Positions 1-11,333 of a stretch of 64,000 nt of DNA are shown here, piece after piece. Numbering within the stretch: position 1 is the first letter of the stretch; each line of letters begins with the position of its first letter. The stretch lies in NCBI GenBank assembly GCA_002803225.1, contig NXFV01001687.1, positions 1 to 64,000 on the forward strand, in the 5' to 3' direction. The stretch is from Gamarada debralockiae (lineage: Eukaryota; Ascomycota; Leotiomycetes; Helotiales; Hyphodiscaceae). A program made the position numbers and the translations under genes. A model generated the notes under the pieces. It ran no database searches. It worked only from the letters and a program-made list of their open reading frames with translations, and was not told where the DNA came from.

Positions 1-23
1 AGCAACAATATGTATTTATGTAG

Positions 24-157
24 TATGCGTATAGATGGAGTATGTGTATAAATAGAGTATGCGTATAGATGGAGTATATATATAGATAGAGTATGCATAC
101 AAATGGAGTATATATACTGATAGAGTATGGATATAGATAGAGTATATACTATAATAG
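24..157. repeat. 17-bp minisatellite, about 8 copies
   Basis: Consecutive 17-base units close to TATGCGTATAGATGGAG run from 24 to 157. Units vary by C/T and A/G changes (for example TATGTGTATAAATAGAG at 41-57), and the last is incomplete. No ORF crosses the array. Its left edge may extend beyond the window. Confidence 0.85.
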
Positions 158-1100
158 TATGTATTTTTATTAGCTTTTATATACAAAGTTCACTAAATCT
201 TAAGCTTTATTCTACTTGCAGGAACGCCCCTCTACTTTCCTGTCCTATCTAGTTGAACTCCTAACCCAAATTTGACTTTGATCACGAGACTACATAAAAA
301 GTTAGATATTAAGCGAGAAATTTATTTGTTGGCCTCAGGCAATTACGATAAATCTAAGCTGTATCCACTTTTAATTTAGGCCAACTCTCTGCCTTCCCCA
401 GGGTTGAAACAGGAGTTTAATGAATCGCCAAAAGAGAAGCCTGATTGTAGCCTTGATGCCTGATATGGTTGACACAATTACAAATCGCATGGAGGCCCAG
501 CCTGCGAAAGACCCAGATCATGGTTACTATTTGCGCAAGCCTTGCCAAGTGCTGCCCCAAGGTCTATAAGGTCGACTGGGGTGCTGGGATCCCCTAAGCA
601 GCATGCCTATTCTTTGATCAGTCTTCTAGGTCCGCGGCTAAATGAAAAACATGAAATATTTTTTAATAAGCAGCGTAGGACACTTACATCTCCTCCAGGA
701 AGAGCGGTATTATTAGGACATAAATTTCCGGGCGCAACATTTTGTCCACTTATCACGTTGGTACAGAAGAAGGTCTGGCCCTGACTGGTTGTTTAAAGAT
801 ATATCGTCAGAAATGAACTCCAAGAAATACGGGGTGTATAAGGGAAAAAAATTCTTACGCGAAAGCCCGTAGGGAGAAGGAGAGAAAAAGAGTGGTGATA
901 GCGACTTTCATTATTACTGTGCAATGTTAGAATAATGATAGAAGAGAGCTGTTGGATTGGATAAAAGTATAGAATTGATCGAATTGAAGATGTTTAAGGA
1001 ACTAGAATACAGTGGCAATTAAGGAGATATATATGGACCATTCTGGACTAAATGCTCTTTAAAGCCGAATGCATAAGGGAAATCAATCAATTAATCACCG
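158..1100. other. no recognisable gene
   Basis: No convincing coding sequence. The only open frame above 75 codons (542-784, +) has no signal peptide, recognisable motif or splice structure, and I do not accept it. Base composition is moderately AT-rich. Confidence 0.5.
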
Positions 1101-1160
1101 CCAAGCGTCTCACCAAGCGTCTCACCAAGCGTCTTACCAAGCGTCTCACCAAGCGTCTCA
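1101..1160. repeat. 12-bp tandem repeat, 5 copies
   Basis: Five head-to-tail units of CCAAGCGTCTCA at 1101, 1113, 1125, 1137 and 1149; the third has TTA for TCA. The array lies just downstream of the stop codon of the minus-strand bZIP gene, so it would be in its 3' UTR if that gene is transcribed. Confidence 0.9.
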
Positions 1161-1190
1161 CATATATTAGAGTTGGTAGCACTTTCGGTG

Positions 1191-1997
1191 CTACAACCTT
1201 GCTTGCATGCAAATTGTAGTTGTTGGTTGATCATTGATTGATTTTGTTCTTTTCGATTCTAATTCCACATATAACGCCTTTGTGGGCGCTAGACATGGTT
1301 GCCTTAGGTAACCGCTTGAAAGGGTCCAAATACTGGGAGTATCTAGTTCCTGATGAAAATGATCTAGCTTGCTGATCAGCTGACTTTGGGAGCTTAATAT
1401 ATCCAAGAAGAGCTGTTGTGACCCTTTTTTCGTACTGTCTCTGGCAGTGTGAAGGGTTGGGAATAATCTATCCGAGTATTGAGGGCTCTGTGCCAAAATT
1501 GTACTGTGGAAATAGAGGGACGTCACGTCTCCGTCCCCAGCCCGTCCCTGTCTGCCCGGTTGAGCCATATGCAGCGCAGGAGACTGGCTTGTATCACTTG
1601 GCGAGATATGTTGAGGCGCCACCATGGCTGAGAGAAGCCTTTCGTCCATGGTCCTCATTAGGGACTTCGGAGCCGTGGTACTCAAGTGAGTGTCAGCCTT
1701 TTCGATGCTTTCATTAGCCTCTCCGTCTTGAGATTCAAGCCTCACCTCCAGCTGCTCAAGGCGCGCTTTCATGCGGTTTCCTTGTCCTCTTTAGCATAGC
1801 ACCGAGTGCTGTTACCGAGTGTGGATTACGGTAGGTTCTCTGCGCAACGCAATTCTGAAGTTTTTCTCCTCTTTACGATCTTGAATCTTTCTCGGATCGT
1901 CTTCGGTCGGTGTTTCGTTCAATTTTGGCAGAGAATACGAAGACTGGAAAGCGCCCTGTGAGAACGCGCTGCTGTACCAACTGCTCAGTAGGATCAA
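1191..1997 (-). pseudogene. bZIP transcription factor with one frameshift
   Basis: A fungal bZIP DNA-binding region is readable on the minus strand. Basic-region residues QNCVAQRTYR are at 1857-1828. A 49-bp intron (1829-1781, GT...AG) restores NRMKARLEQLEVRLE, the usual hinge and first zipper heptads. The second exon stays open to a TAG at 1191 and adds about 190 residues of low complexity with no known domain. Upstream, residues DDPRKIQDRKEEK are one base out of frame with QNCVAQRTYR. Adding one A to the A5 run (T5 at 1861-1865 on +) rejoins them exactly. This is therefore a recent one-base deletion or a sequencing error in a nuclear regulator of the Yap/AP-1-like fold. The start near 1997 is a guess. 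The conserved basic-region Asn and Arg are present. Confidence 0.65.
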
Positions 1998-3172
1998 CCT
2001 ATTCGAGTCCAGGTCTGTTCAAGCTCGTGGTAGCTACTTGATAGAATGAATATGAAGAGGTCTGGAGTAAGATCGTACTAGGCAGAAAACAGTCGCGATC
2101 TTCAAACTCTCGCTTAGTTGCAATGTGGGGTGTTGGTCAAACTGCACAACATGCCTACCCGCAGCCGATGAAGCACTGATACGTCGTGAGACCAAGAGGA
2201 CAAATATCATTGGTACAGATCTCCGGAACCCCCCCCTTTCTAAATGAATGCTAAATTTTTGGCGGGTGGCACAGCCAAAATTTAACCTTCATTCCGGGGG
2301 ACGGGGAGAGTATAGGATCTGCTCAAGGATGCTACCAACTTAGGGTCCAACTTACCATGCACATCACAATACCGCGTTCGATTACAACCTATCAGGCCGA
2401 AAAGTTGTAGCGAGACAAGGGACTTAGAAGACGCATGCCAAGAACGAACTGACATGCTGTGTTAGATGCTATGTGATGAAGGCTTAGTGGGTTTTGACGT
2501 TTTACGAAAAGGCAAATCTCTTCCCTTAGCCGGCTCACTTGTGCCCACAGGGCTCCACGAATCCTACCAGCAGTTCGGTACAATGCTTTCACGAGACTAG
2601 TTGTACGACCTCAATCCAGACACAAAGCGTTGAACACATTAATGTTTGGCTAGAGAAATTTCGAGATATCCCAGCAGCTGTCGTGCATGTGCAACACACA
2701 AATTGATAGAGGTCGTATCGCTGCTTCGGTCAAAGGGCCGCCGAGAAACATGGTCGGGGTAGCATTCAACCCCCAGAACTGACCCCAGAAAGTAAACTGA
2801 AACAGGTTGGACGGACCTATGAGCCCTGCATATTGATATCAACGTCAAACACAAAACTGGCCAGATCCTGAAAGCTTCTTCCAGGTACTTATCCACATTG
2901 ACTGTTGGTGATAGTGCATGATTGAAGTCGTCGGAAATGAGGGCTTCAAGAGCGGCTCGGCGACTAGCGCCGGCCATTTTCGATTCCCTGCATGCAGGTG
3001 ACAAGTGGCACGGGCACGGGCACCAACCTACCTATCTGGTAATAAGCTCGCCAAAATAGTAACGTTACTCGTTTACTAGATTAGAAGTTTGCCAAGTTGC
3101 TGACGACTTGACAGCAAAGGGCCGCGACGCGGAGATCCTTCCGTACGACAACTACCAATATTGACGAGAGTA
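1998..3172. other. no firm gene; one weak ORF and a hairpin
   Basis: A minus-strand frame at 3004-2639 (121 codons, containing FNHALSPTVNVDKYLEEAF) looks protein-like at its start but continues into unconvincing sequence. I do not recognise it; it could be the first exon of a lost gene. At about 2240-2300 an imperfect inverted repeat (AATGAATGCTAAATTTTTGGC against GCCAAAATTTAACCTTCATT) flanks a GGGTGGCACA loop and is bounded by C-rich and G-rich runs. Confidence 0.3.
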
Positions 3173-3424
3173 CAAAGGCCTCGTTGAAAAGTCCTGCCAT
3201 GCTAAAGCGCCTCAGATGTCACAGGCCTGGCATAGCAACAGCGGCCACTGCAAGATTGGGAGGGTTACAGGCTGTTTATGTCCAAGCTTTAGTGTAGAAA
3301 GCCTGTAAATATCGCTGTAAGCGACTTTGCTTCAGGCACCTAGCCACTATCGCCGTTGCTAGGTGAGAGGGTCTTGGTATTGTGGCGCTTTTTAGCGTGG
3401 CAGGACTTTTAAACGAGACCTTCG
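3173..3424. mobile_element. 252-bp MITE with TA target duplication
   Basis: Terminal inverted repeats of about 38 bp bound the element. The left end reads CAAAGGCCTCGTTGAAAAGT and the right end, reverse-complemented, reads CGAAGGTCTCGTTTAAAAGT; both continue into CCTGCCA[T/C]GCTAA. The dinucleotide TA sits immediately outside each end (3171-3172 and 3425-3426), as expected for Tc1/mariner-type transposition. The element has no coding capacity. It lies about 200 bp upstream of the MFS start codon, so it may contribute promoter sequence. A related element with a similar TIR head is at 57576-57811. Confidence 0.8.
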
Positions 3425-3623
3425 TAAGCAATGACGGGGAGTAATTAATGAGATTTTCCGATAGTACAGATTAGTTACGCATACTCAGCTCAATTTCAGA
3501 TTCTAATCCTCTCTCAATTAACCCTAAGCCCCTTACGAGCGACCCACAAGTTTATCGTTGGTATTGAGTAAAGAAACTTGTACTTCCAGGTCACTTGATA
3601 TTATCTCGTCTGCAACCACCATT

Positions 3624-5459
3624 ATGGATCAAATCAATTGCTTAGAATCTCCACCAGAGGAAAAGGTAGAAAAGGGAGAGATGAGCAATCCCACGGAGGT
3701 TCTCGCGGCCGATCAAGACTCTGCAGAGTACCCTTCTGGATTTCGTCGCTATGCGATAGGGTTCATACTTGGCTTCAGCGTCGTGTTGCCCATGCTGGTA
3801 TGGCTTTTCTCTCCCTTTCCAGCTTGATCTAACCTCTCTTGCATAGGACATATCCATTGTATCAACCACACTCCCCAGTATCACCGATGAATTTCATTCT
3901 TTGGAAGACATTGGCTGGTACGGTTCCGCATACTTGATGGCCTGCGCAATGACTCAACTTCCATGGGGCAAAGCTTATACGATCTTCTCGCCCTTGTCTT
4001 GTTTCTTATGGTCCATTGTTATATTTGAGATTGGTTCCATTGTGAGTGCCACAGCACAAAGCTCGAAAGCTCTCATCATCGGTCGAGCAATTGCTGGGTC
4101 TGGAGACTCGGGTATTTGGGCGGGATCCTTATGGTTCGTTGTTGGATACTAGTTTCTCATGAAATTGCGAGTCGAGGCTTACTGGTACACAGTATGATTG
4201 CATATGCTTTCCCTCTACGACAAAGACCAGCAGTCAGCGGTGCGATGGGTACCTTGTCGATTGGAGCTACGGTTCTTGGTCCACCGCTAGGAGGTGTTCT
4301 CGTAACAAAAGCATCGTGGCGATGGTGCTTCGCAATCAATCCTATCGTTGGTATGCCGACCTTCATTGCATCAGCCGTCATTCTCAGAACGCTTAAGCTG
4401 CCTGAAAGAACACCCGAAAACTTTTGGAGGAAGGTCAAGAGGCTTGATTGGCTTGGGCTCGCCGTCCTTATTCCTAGCGTCATATGTCTATTGCTAGCAA
4501 TGCAGTGGGGAGGAACACGATTTCCCTGGTCATCTGCACGTATCATCGTCCTATTAGTTCTCTCAGCTCTGCTGATAGGGGGTTTTCTTTTCATCCAGTG
4601 GAAGAAGAAGGAAGAAGCCATGCTACCTCTACGAATTCTTCGGCAGCGCACTATCGCCGCCGGTGCAGCTTACTGCTTCGCTGTTGTAGCGAGTGGCGAG
4701 ACAATATCTTACTATGTTAGAATTCCCTATTGATGTATTCATTTGACAAAAGCTCACCTTCTCCAGGCTCCCACCTGGTTTCAAGCAATCAAAGGCGTCA
4801 ATGCCTTACACTCAGGGGTGATGATTTTGCCCTTGACCGCCGCAACTTGCCTCTGTTGTATTATTTCAGGCATCCTGGTCACGAAGTTTGGCCATTATGT
4901 GCCTTTCATGATTTTCGGAAGCATATCAGTCCTTACCGGTGCAGTGTTGTTCACGCAATTCCATTCTGACACTATCGCCGTCCTTTGGGCTCCCACTCTC
5001 ATCCTTATTGGAGCAGGTATAGGACTTGGTTCCGACCAGCCACAAGTCGCCATCCAAACAGTTCTGAATGTTGTAGATATTCCACTTGGCATAGGTGTTG
5101 TCATTTTCGCTCAGACGTTAGGACAGTCGATATTCATATCCGTGGTTGGTAATATCGTTAACAATGAACTTGTTGCTGGCTTCCGGAGAGAATTACCAAG
5201 CATCGATAGTGTTAACGTACTTGATGCAGGGGCGACTCAGCTACAGAGCACTGTAGGCAGTCAGTATCTTGGTGTAGGAAGGCAGATATACAACCAAGCA
5301 ATTACTCATTCATTCTATGCTTGTGTTGCGATGGCCGGACTGTCCCTACTTGCTGCTTGTACGATGGAGTGGAATTCGGTGAAAGACGAAGTTGGCGGTG
5401 AAAAAGGAGTAGCTTCCGTACCAGGTGAAGTAGCGACCGAGGAGTTATTAACAAGCTAG
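3624..5459 (+). CDS. MFS transporter, DHA2 (14-TM) drug/toxin efflux type
   Basis: Four exons (3624-3797, 3847-4133, 4193-4715, 4767-5459) encode 558 aa; introns are 49, 59 and 51 bp. The protein belongs to the fungal DHA2/TOXA-like major facilitators, proton-driven exporters of toxins and drugs at the plasma membrane. Seen in the sequence: a charged cytosolic N-terminus; a first membrane segment running into VLPMLDISIVSTTLPSITDEF; GWYGSAYLMACAMTQLPWGK in TM2; RAIAGSGDSGIWAGSL; PLGGVLV in the motif C helix; and the family C-terminus SFYACVAMAGLSLLAA. Exon joins restore LDISIV, AYAFPLRQRPA and YYAPTWFQAIKG, which supports the splice sites; the second donor (GTTCGT) is weak. An in-frame ATG at 3558 would add 22 residues; I chose 3624 because family members begin with a short polar segment. 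Length is normal. The substrate cannot be inferred, as no biosynthetic cluster adjoins it. Confidence 0.9.
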
Positions 5460-6062
5460 AACTGGTTAGCAAGTTGTTAGGGGTTCAGATTCTGCTATAT
5501 ATAACGCCTTCCCATCCATGGTCAGGAAGGCCAGTTCTACCCAGACAATTAAAAATAAGGTATTACATGGATTTGTACCTAAATTTAGGTGCAAAATGAC
5601 GATATAACACCTTTTGATTTTTGATTTGCTTTTCGGGAAGACGGGAATGCAATTTGGGCACGAAAAACCACGTCGGCGCGTCCGATGAAAAGGGACCTTT
5701 GAACAGAGGCATTTGTAGTATAAAGAGCCCAATCCAAGTACAGTAACGTTGTCACAACCTCCATCTTTCACTCCTTGCAACTATGCAAAATGGCCTCTCC
5801 AATGGCCCCCTGAAGCTCTCCCGGCTTTGGTACTCCACCGCGTCCAGTTCAACAATACGATTTGCTTGTACTGCCTCCTACTCCACTGGTCGTTCACGAC
5901 ACATTGCGAATCGCCTCCGGCCTCGTCAGAAAGGTCCCTGTCGCTACCTCCAAAATACCAAGCCGAAACAGAGCATAATTATCGACACCGTCAACGACGC
6001 CGTCTACGTGCGCGTGTGGCCTCATCCCCCCTCCTCATAGGTTTTCTCCGTATCGTCACCAA

Positions 6063-7433
6063 ATGATATCATCTCCATATTTATTAGACGAGGATTTCTA
6101 CAATAACCAAGACCTTGTAGGCGATATTGATCTCGAAGATGCTATCTACGGCACCAAGACGAATGCGGAGAAAAGGGACCTTCGAAAGGTCCACGAGAAG
6201 ATCATCAAAGCGCGACTCTGGACAACAACTTCGAGCCAGTTCTTATGCCTGATCCAGCACGTCCTTTAAGAGCGTGTTTACCCGATTACGTCGATATCGA
6301 GGATCCGAGAAGTTTTTTTTATGTGTTCGTCGAGGATGTGGTATTCGATGGATTGGTTGAGAATACTAATAAATATGCTGTCTTCCAATTAGCTGACAAC
6401 TTCGAAAAGCACAAAAAGCGACGAACCTGGAAGCCAGTCTCTTGACAAGATATCAAGACCTATATCGCCATCTTGATATTCTTAGGCATCGAACGTAACA
6501 AAGACCCCCCACTCGCACTGGCAATCCCCTACCAAAGACTCTCCAGTTTATCGTATGAAATGGTCTCGCTATTGCCACATCAAAGCCTTCTTTAAGGTCT
6601 CAGACATCGCAGACGACAAAGATAACGTCCTTGAAAATTGGCACCACAAGCTTTCACCATTGGATGCTCACCTCCAAGAGCGATTCCAATCCGGTGCCTG
6701 CGGCGCGGTTCGAGCAAATCACTTCTTAGGGAAGTTGGAACTCGAGACGAAAGACGCAGAGAATGGGAAACACTTGAGTTAGGGTGAAATACGTACGGAA
6801 GTGGCATACGAGGATGGCAAACAAGAGGTCCTCTGTGCTATATGGCAAGATCAAAAGGTTGCCAAGATTATGACTACAGTTCATGATGGGATAGGATATT
6901 GACTTCGCTACCGTCGTCGACTAAAAGATACAGCGACGATGACTACGAAAACGAGACAGATATTTGCACTCCCTACTCCTCGTCCGCAGATTTTTATTCC
7001 TCCTCCAATTGTCGAAACACCTGTCCTTTATAACGTAGAGGCTAGAGCTTCAATTGCAGCTGATCAAACCTTACCTACGATATCGCACGCGAATTTATAC
7101 ATAAAATCGCTCTACTTGTTGTCCTTTCTATCGACGATTACAACCATGACATGAATAGCGTCGATATTGCAGATCAACTGCGCTCATACTTTACTATTTG
7201 CCAAATCACGTCTCGCAGTTGGATGCCCTACTGGTTTTGGCTCTTCGATTCTACTATTATCAATGCTTATCTGCTCTGGAAGTGGCCCATCGAATCGTCG
7301 GTTTTGTGGAGTCGATATGGCGAAAAGGAGCGCTCTTATAGGCATTAAGGGACGCCTTGATCACATCATTAGTTGGACCACATATGCTCGAACCGTGCCG
7401 CAAGCACCAATACTATAGCTTTGCAGAGTCGAA
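6063..7433 (+). pseudogene. piggyBac-like (DDE_Tnp_1_7) transposase relic
   Basis: Fragments in several frames match the order of PGBD-type transposases. First comes an N-terminal stretch WKPVS..QDIKTYIAILIFLGI (6430-6490). Then MKWSRYCHIKAFFKVSDIAD followed by NWHHKLSPLDAHLQERFQ (6555-6700). A C-terminal part has LCAIWQDQKVAKIMTTVHDG (about 6832-6890), and finally VDIADQLRSYFT with WFWLFDSTIINAYLLW (7151-7290). The roughly 200 residues normally between HLQERFQ and the C-terminal part, which carry most catalytic aspartates, are absent, so the copy is internally deleted as well as frameshifted and stop-ridden. It cannot encode an active enzyme. Upstream frames from 5780 may be a further N-terminal remnant. 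I could not define the termini or a TTAA duplication. Confidence 0.75.
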
Positions 7434-8177
7434 TAAAAGTTGTAGGTAGTAAAGAGATTATCCGTAAAGATCGTAAAGGGGTATTCCTTGTAAGGGAGGT
7501 TCAACGCAAGCGTTAGAACGCCGGCGGTGGTGATGGAGAGACTGCGGTGTTTTTCGAGAGTTTCAAGGGCTTCTGGTATGCCAGAGGCAAAAGTCAGTAA
7601 AAGCGTCCAATTAGAGTTGTCAATCAGGAAAGCTAAGCAAAAACAGGCTTAGCGTCTTCACTTGCGAGCAAGAATATACTTTGTACGACTTTCCTGCGAG
7701 TTTGAGCCGCACCTGAGCTTATTTGAACGTAACTCTAATAAACCAACTTAGCTAAATCAACTTGGTCTCCTCGGCAAATCCACGCTAATGAGTTGTATGG
7801 GGGAAATAAACCAACTTGACCTCAAGTTGATTTTAGAATTGTAGTTAAAGACAGACTTTTCCATGATACGACACCTGCATACTCGAGCCACGCATATGAA
7901 AATATCAATTTTGAAGATCCTCTACATCATGCTGAGGGACCAAAGGTTTCCATGATACGGCACCTATATACACGGACCAAGGACTTCCCTGATCCTAGAG
8001 TGACTCCTATACTCTACGACTTTCTTCTTAGACAGCATATAGATCGAAATATCGAGGATTAACAAGGGGTTAGCAACGTTATATAACAACTACCAACATT
8101 GCAGCCCCGCGACAGTTCCTCTGCAACGCAGTCGAACCCGAGGTTAAGTGTCCCAGCCGACGACAAAGAAAGTGCTC
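7434..8177. other. non-coding; short direct repeat
   Basis: No gene is visible. TTCCATGATACG[A/G]CACCT occurs at 7859-7877 and again at 7948-7966, with weaker similarity continuing after each copy. This may be residual terminal sequence of the adjacent piggyBac relic or a separate old repeat. Confidence 0.45.
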
Positions 8178-8551
8178 TTAGCTCATCTTCGGCTTTTCAG
8201 AAGGCGAGAAACATGTTGAATTTGAAAGAAACTCGCATATCTTGTAGTTGTCGTTCCATTCGAGAGCGTCATTATAACCATATGCGCAAGGCATGGGGTA
8301 GATGATTGGCACGCCGTTTTCGGCCGGTCCCCCGTTTGACACTGAATGAAGCCGGAGCAAGTGTCTAGGTCGGGGTACATACAATTCCCAGGTGGAGGGC
8401 AATCTGCTTCCAGATCTGCTACGGAGTATGGGGAGGTAGGGCCCTGGCGGCCCTCGAGTCGATTGGTTTGTTGGATCAGTGGAAGTTGGTATGCCACAAG
8501 AGCTTTGGCGTAGAGGTTGGTGAATAGAAGGTAGAGCTAGAAGGATGTCAT
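8178..8551 (-). pseudogene. chitin-binding (peritrophin-A/CBM14-like) small secreted protein, broken
   Basis: The ATG at 8551-8549 starts a signal-peptide-like stretch (MTSF-stop-LYLLFTNLYAKALVA) interrupted by a TAG at codon 5. The mature part reads CPPPGNCMYPDLDTCSGFIQ then C, and continues one frame away as NGGPAENGVPIIYPMPC and YNDALEWNDNYKICEF. Adding one base after the FIQC codon joins the halves into the peritrophin-A/CBM14 spacing C-x-P-x-C-x-Y-x-C-x-G...C-P-x-G-x-F/W-x-C. Such proteins are secreted and bind chitin; fungal ones can shield hyphal chitin. The two independent lesions argue for a pseudogene rather than one sequencing error. About 120 residues were encoded, the stop is at 8178, and no intron is needed. 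Confidence 0.6.
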
Positions 8552-9351
8552 GACTGTGGTCCACTGATGATATCAATTCGGTCGATTATTGACCGATAAT
8601 CGGCAATGGAGAATCTGCAGTCTCGATGGATTTCTTCGTAGAATAGACGAATGTTACTTTTGTATTTACCAGTCTTGTGAGGAACTGGGTTCAAACAGAA
8701 GACTTACCAACAATTCTCTGGGCAGTACTTCGTACGGGTTTGATTTAACTCTCATCTACAAAGGATTATGAACGTCTCCTCGAGTAGATAGGCGATGGAC
8801 TGAATTGGCAGGAAAGATCCTGAAAAGGCATGTTGAAAGGAGAATTCATAGTTTAAATGAAGCCACTCCAGGTGATACAAGTTTTGTTTTCTTTTCCGGC
8901 TAATAACATTTCTTCCACGTGCCGGCTTCCCCTTTCTCGCTACCAAATTTGATGAGTTGTGGAGGACGAATGGATTACTTGAACTTCGATCCGCAAATTC
9001 ACAAGACCTCATCCATTGCCACCAAGATTCAGGTCAAAGGTACAATCCTGAACGACACACTTTGGCGCCACCTAGGATTTCTCGGTCCGATCTGTGAAAT
9101 CTCTGCCAGACACTTGCAGTGCAGATCCTCCCATTCCCAGTATTACTACTAGTGGAAACATACCCGTGACTTGAGATTTGATATTCTCATCTGCAAGCCT
9201 CTTCAGCTGGAAGTGTTTTCCCAAGCCACAACAAGGAACTTCTCTACCGCGAACCAGATGGCTTTGCAACTCCAAGTTCTCCAGCAATTCTTCTTATTCA
9301 GCAACGCCTACGGACCTAATCATTACTTGCTTCGTGCCCTCTCAGGAAGAA
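8552..9351. other. no firm gene
   Basis: Short open frames on both strands (8919-9152 on +, 9287-9072 on -) have no recognisable motif. The minus-strand frame ends in a stretch with a possible donor (GTATGT near 9165) and could be an exon of the membrane protein called at 9352-9940, but I cannot connect them. Confidence 0.3.
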
Positions 9352-9940
9352 CTACTTCCGTTTCTGATCCACCTTTCTCCCAAACTTCGTCCACATACTC
9401 CTCAACTTCACCCAATCATCAAACTCAGTCCATACCCACCCTATCAGCATCATCCCCCAAACATTGGCTCTCCCGGCCGCAGTAACCTCATCGCTTCTCC
9501 CCACTGCGTGAAAATACGCCACCCAAGCACAGCCCACTCCAGCGCCCTCGTGAACTCCTGTGTCACTCCCAGACCTCTCACCAACCATCGAGCAGCTCCA
9601 TTCTCCTCAGGCAAAGTACGATAAAACAACACAAAGATATCAACTGCCGTATCCTGGATCCCATGACCGAGGGTGATGAGGATGAACAAGATGCTGGAGC
9701 ATAATCCACTTTGGGGCTGAGGATGGAGGAAGAAGGAGTAGTAGAAGTTGAAAAGCTGGAGAACCAAGTGATGGCCTTGTAGCAGGGCAGGAGAAGGTCG
9801 ATAGAAAGGTTCGAAGACATAGCCGATTGTGATTAGGAACCAGTAATCGAAGAGCACATCTACGATGGATACATCTTGGAACTCGCTGAAGAAGAGGGGA
9901 GTCCCAAGGTGTGGTGAAAGAATTGGAGTATATGGTGCTG
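9352..9940 (-). pseudogene. putative polytopic membrane protein, probably disrupted
   Basis: Minus-strand frame 9857-9450 (open upstream to about 9940) encodes strongly hydrophobic helices: VLFDYWFLITIGYVFEPFY, LVLQLFNFYYSFFLHP and CSSILFILITLGHGIQDTAV. It ends with ALEWAVLGWRIFTQWGEAMR and then a stop. A frame one base away continues plausibly with NVWGMMLIGWVWTEFDDWVK to a stop at 9352, so a small indel or missed splice separates the C-terminus. No start codon is evident; an acceptor-like CTCAG precedes the frame near 9935. Alternation of helices, an H-containing helix and a Trp-rich C-terminal helix is faintly like fungal wax-synthase-type acyltransferases, but I would not name it on this. 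The plus-strand frame over the same interval is low-complexity and taken as a shadow. Confidence 0.35.
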
Positions 9941-10547
9941 AGGATCAGGTTGATGGATATGAGCTTCGTGAGGATTATAGGTGGGATAATGGAGAGTTGG
10001 CGTTGGCGGTGCGGCGGAGACACTCGAAAACGCCGGCTGAGGATGGAGAGGATGAAGTGAGTGAGATGGGTGGTGGTGTGGAGAAGGAGGAGCTCAGAGA
10101 GGATTAGGAGACGGTCGTTTGAGTGAGAGAGGATGACAAAACGGAAGCTCGCGAAGCTGAGTGTGGTGCTCATGGTGAGAGGAGCACTTAGACCGAGACG
10201 ATATTTGATATTCGATGGAGTCGAACAACGATGAATCAGAGACGTTGGGAGGTTTTGAGTGATTCTTAGGTAGTGGCTGACAGATCAGCGGTGTGGTAAT
10301 AAGTTACACCAATCCACTTCGCGATACTCTTCATTGAGCACGGGTATTTCTTTGCACTAATGCAAGCCTCTACTGCAAGTATAAGCTGAACTTGCAGTTT
10401 GACGCCGCTCACAGCTACCCCAGTACATTCGGCGAGTCGGGGCTTCCCCAGGTACCGTGACCATGGTCGCCGACTTAATTCAGCCTGGTCTCCAATGCAC
10501 GAAACTTCCTCGAAGAGTTCTCTCCTCGTCAAATATCGCCCATGCTC
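9941..10547. other. no firm gene
   Basis: Frames here on the minus strand are long but low in complexity (His, Ser, Leu and Pro runs) and lack a consistent splice structure. One, at 10532-10266, has 88 codons without recognisable motifs. An upstream exon of the preceding membrane protein could be hidden here. Confidence 0.3.
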
Positions 10548-11333
10548 TCAGCTCTTCGCATCCCACGTCCGAAGCATACTGACTTCTTCGTAGATGTATG
10601 ACCCACCATCCTTTCCTAATCCCGGAAGAGTCATCGACAGACCATCAACAGCGATGAAGCCGAGTTTCAAATATACCCGGGACGCTGGAACTGTGCTGTC
10701 GAGATACACTGGTGTGTTCTCTGACTTAGCCCTTGCGAGTCCCCATTTGGTCAACGTCGTTCCTGCTCCACGGCCTTGATAGCCCGGATGAGTGCCCACG
10801 AAAGTCAGAACTATCCAACAGAGTAAGCATCACATCTTCGCACAGAGATGGAAAAATTGTGCTTGGTAGCTGAATTTCAGCCGTGGTCATGCCGATATCA
10901 ACAAGAGAATGGAAGCATGCTAGTAAAAGTGGGGTAAATCCAGAGAGAAAATGCAGCTCTTACAATAACACGGGGTGTCTCCCACAACTCTCTTCTTCGC
11001 AGCCTCCGCCTTCTCATGGTACTCATCCAAGAACCGCTGCTGGCATCCTTCTGGCCATATAACTTCTGCATGAAGTCTTGCAGGACCAGGCAAATCCCAC
11101 TTTGCAAAGCTTACAATCTGATTGGTCTCGGAATCTCGCATGACCATGAGAGCTTTCCCGGGATCCTGTAGATCTCGAACAGCTTCTTGACTCAGAAACG
11201 TGTGTAATCCTCTCAGACTCGCTAGTGTTGGGAATTGCGCGTGGAGCAAGACATTTGAGTCGAATGATAAGAGGTGTAGAGAGGCGATCTCATCGGCATC
11301 TGCCTCTGTTGCCGGATACAGCTGAAGAACCAT
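10548..11333 (-). CDS. GNAT-family N-acetyltransferase
   Basis: Two exons (11333-10964 and 10810-10548), joined across a 153-bp GTAAG...TAG intron, give 210 aa. The start MVLQLYPATEADADEIASLH is the beta-1/alpha-1 opening typical of fungal GNATs. Across the splice, CYFLTFVGTHPGYQGRGAG forms beta-4 and motif A, with Q/R-x-x-G-x-G/A as GYQGRGAG for acetyl-CoA pyrophosphate binding. Motif B follows as VYLDSTVPASRVYLKLGF. The enzyme should acetylate a small molecule or peptide amine; the acceptor is not predictable. An ATG further upstream (11522) would add a low-complexity segment, so I prefer 11333. The intron is longer than others in the window but its phase is exact. The gene looks intact. 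Confidence 0.85.

Noticed and set aside
5466..6040. ORFs on both strands between the MFS gene and the piggyBac relic
   Set aside because: No motif, signal peptide or splice support; possibly noncoding ends of the piggyBac element.
9178..9624. 148-codon plus-strand ORF
   Set aside because: Antisense to the hydrophobic minus-strand frame; Pro/Ser/His composition is what the complement of that frame would give.
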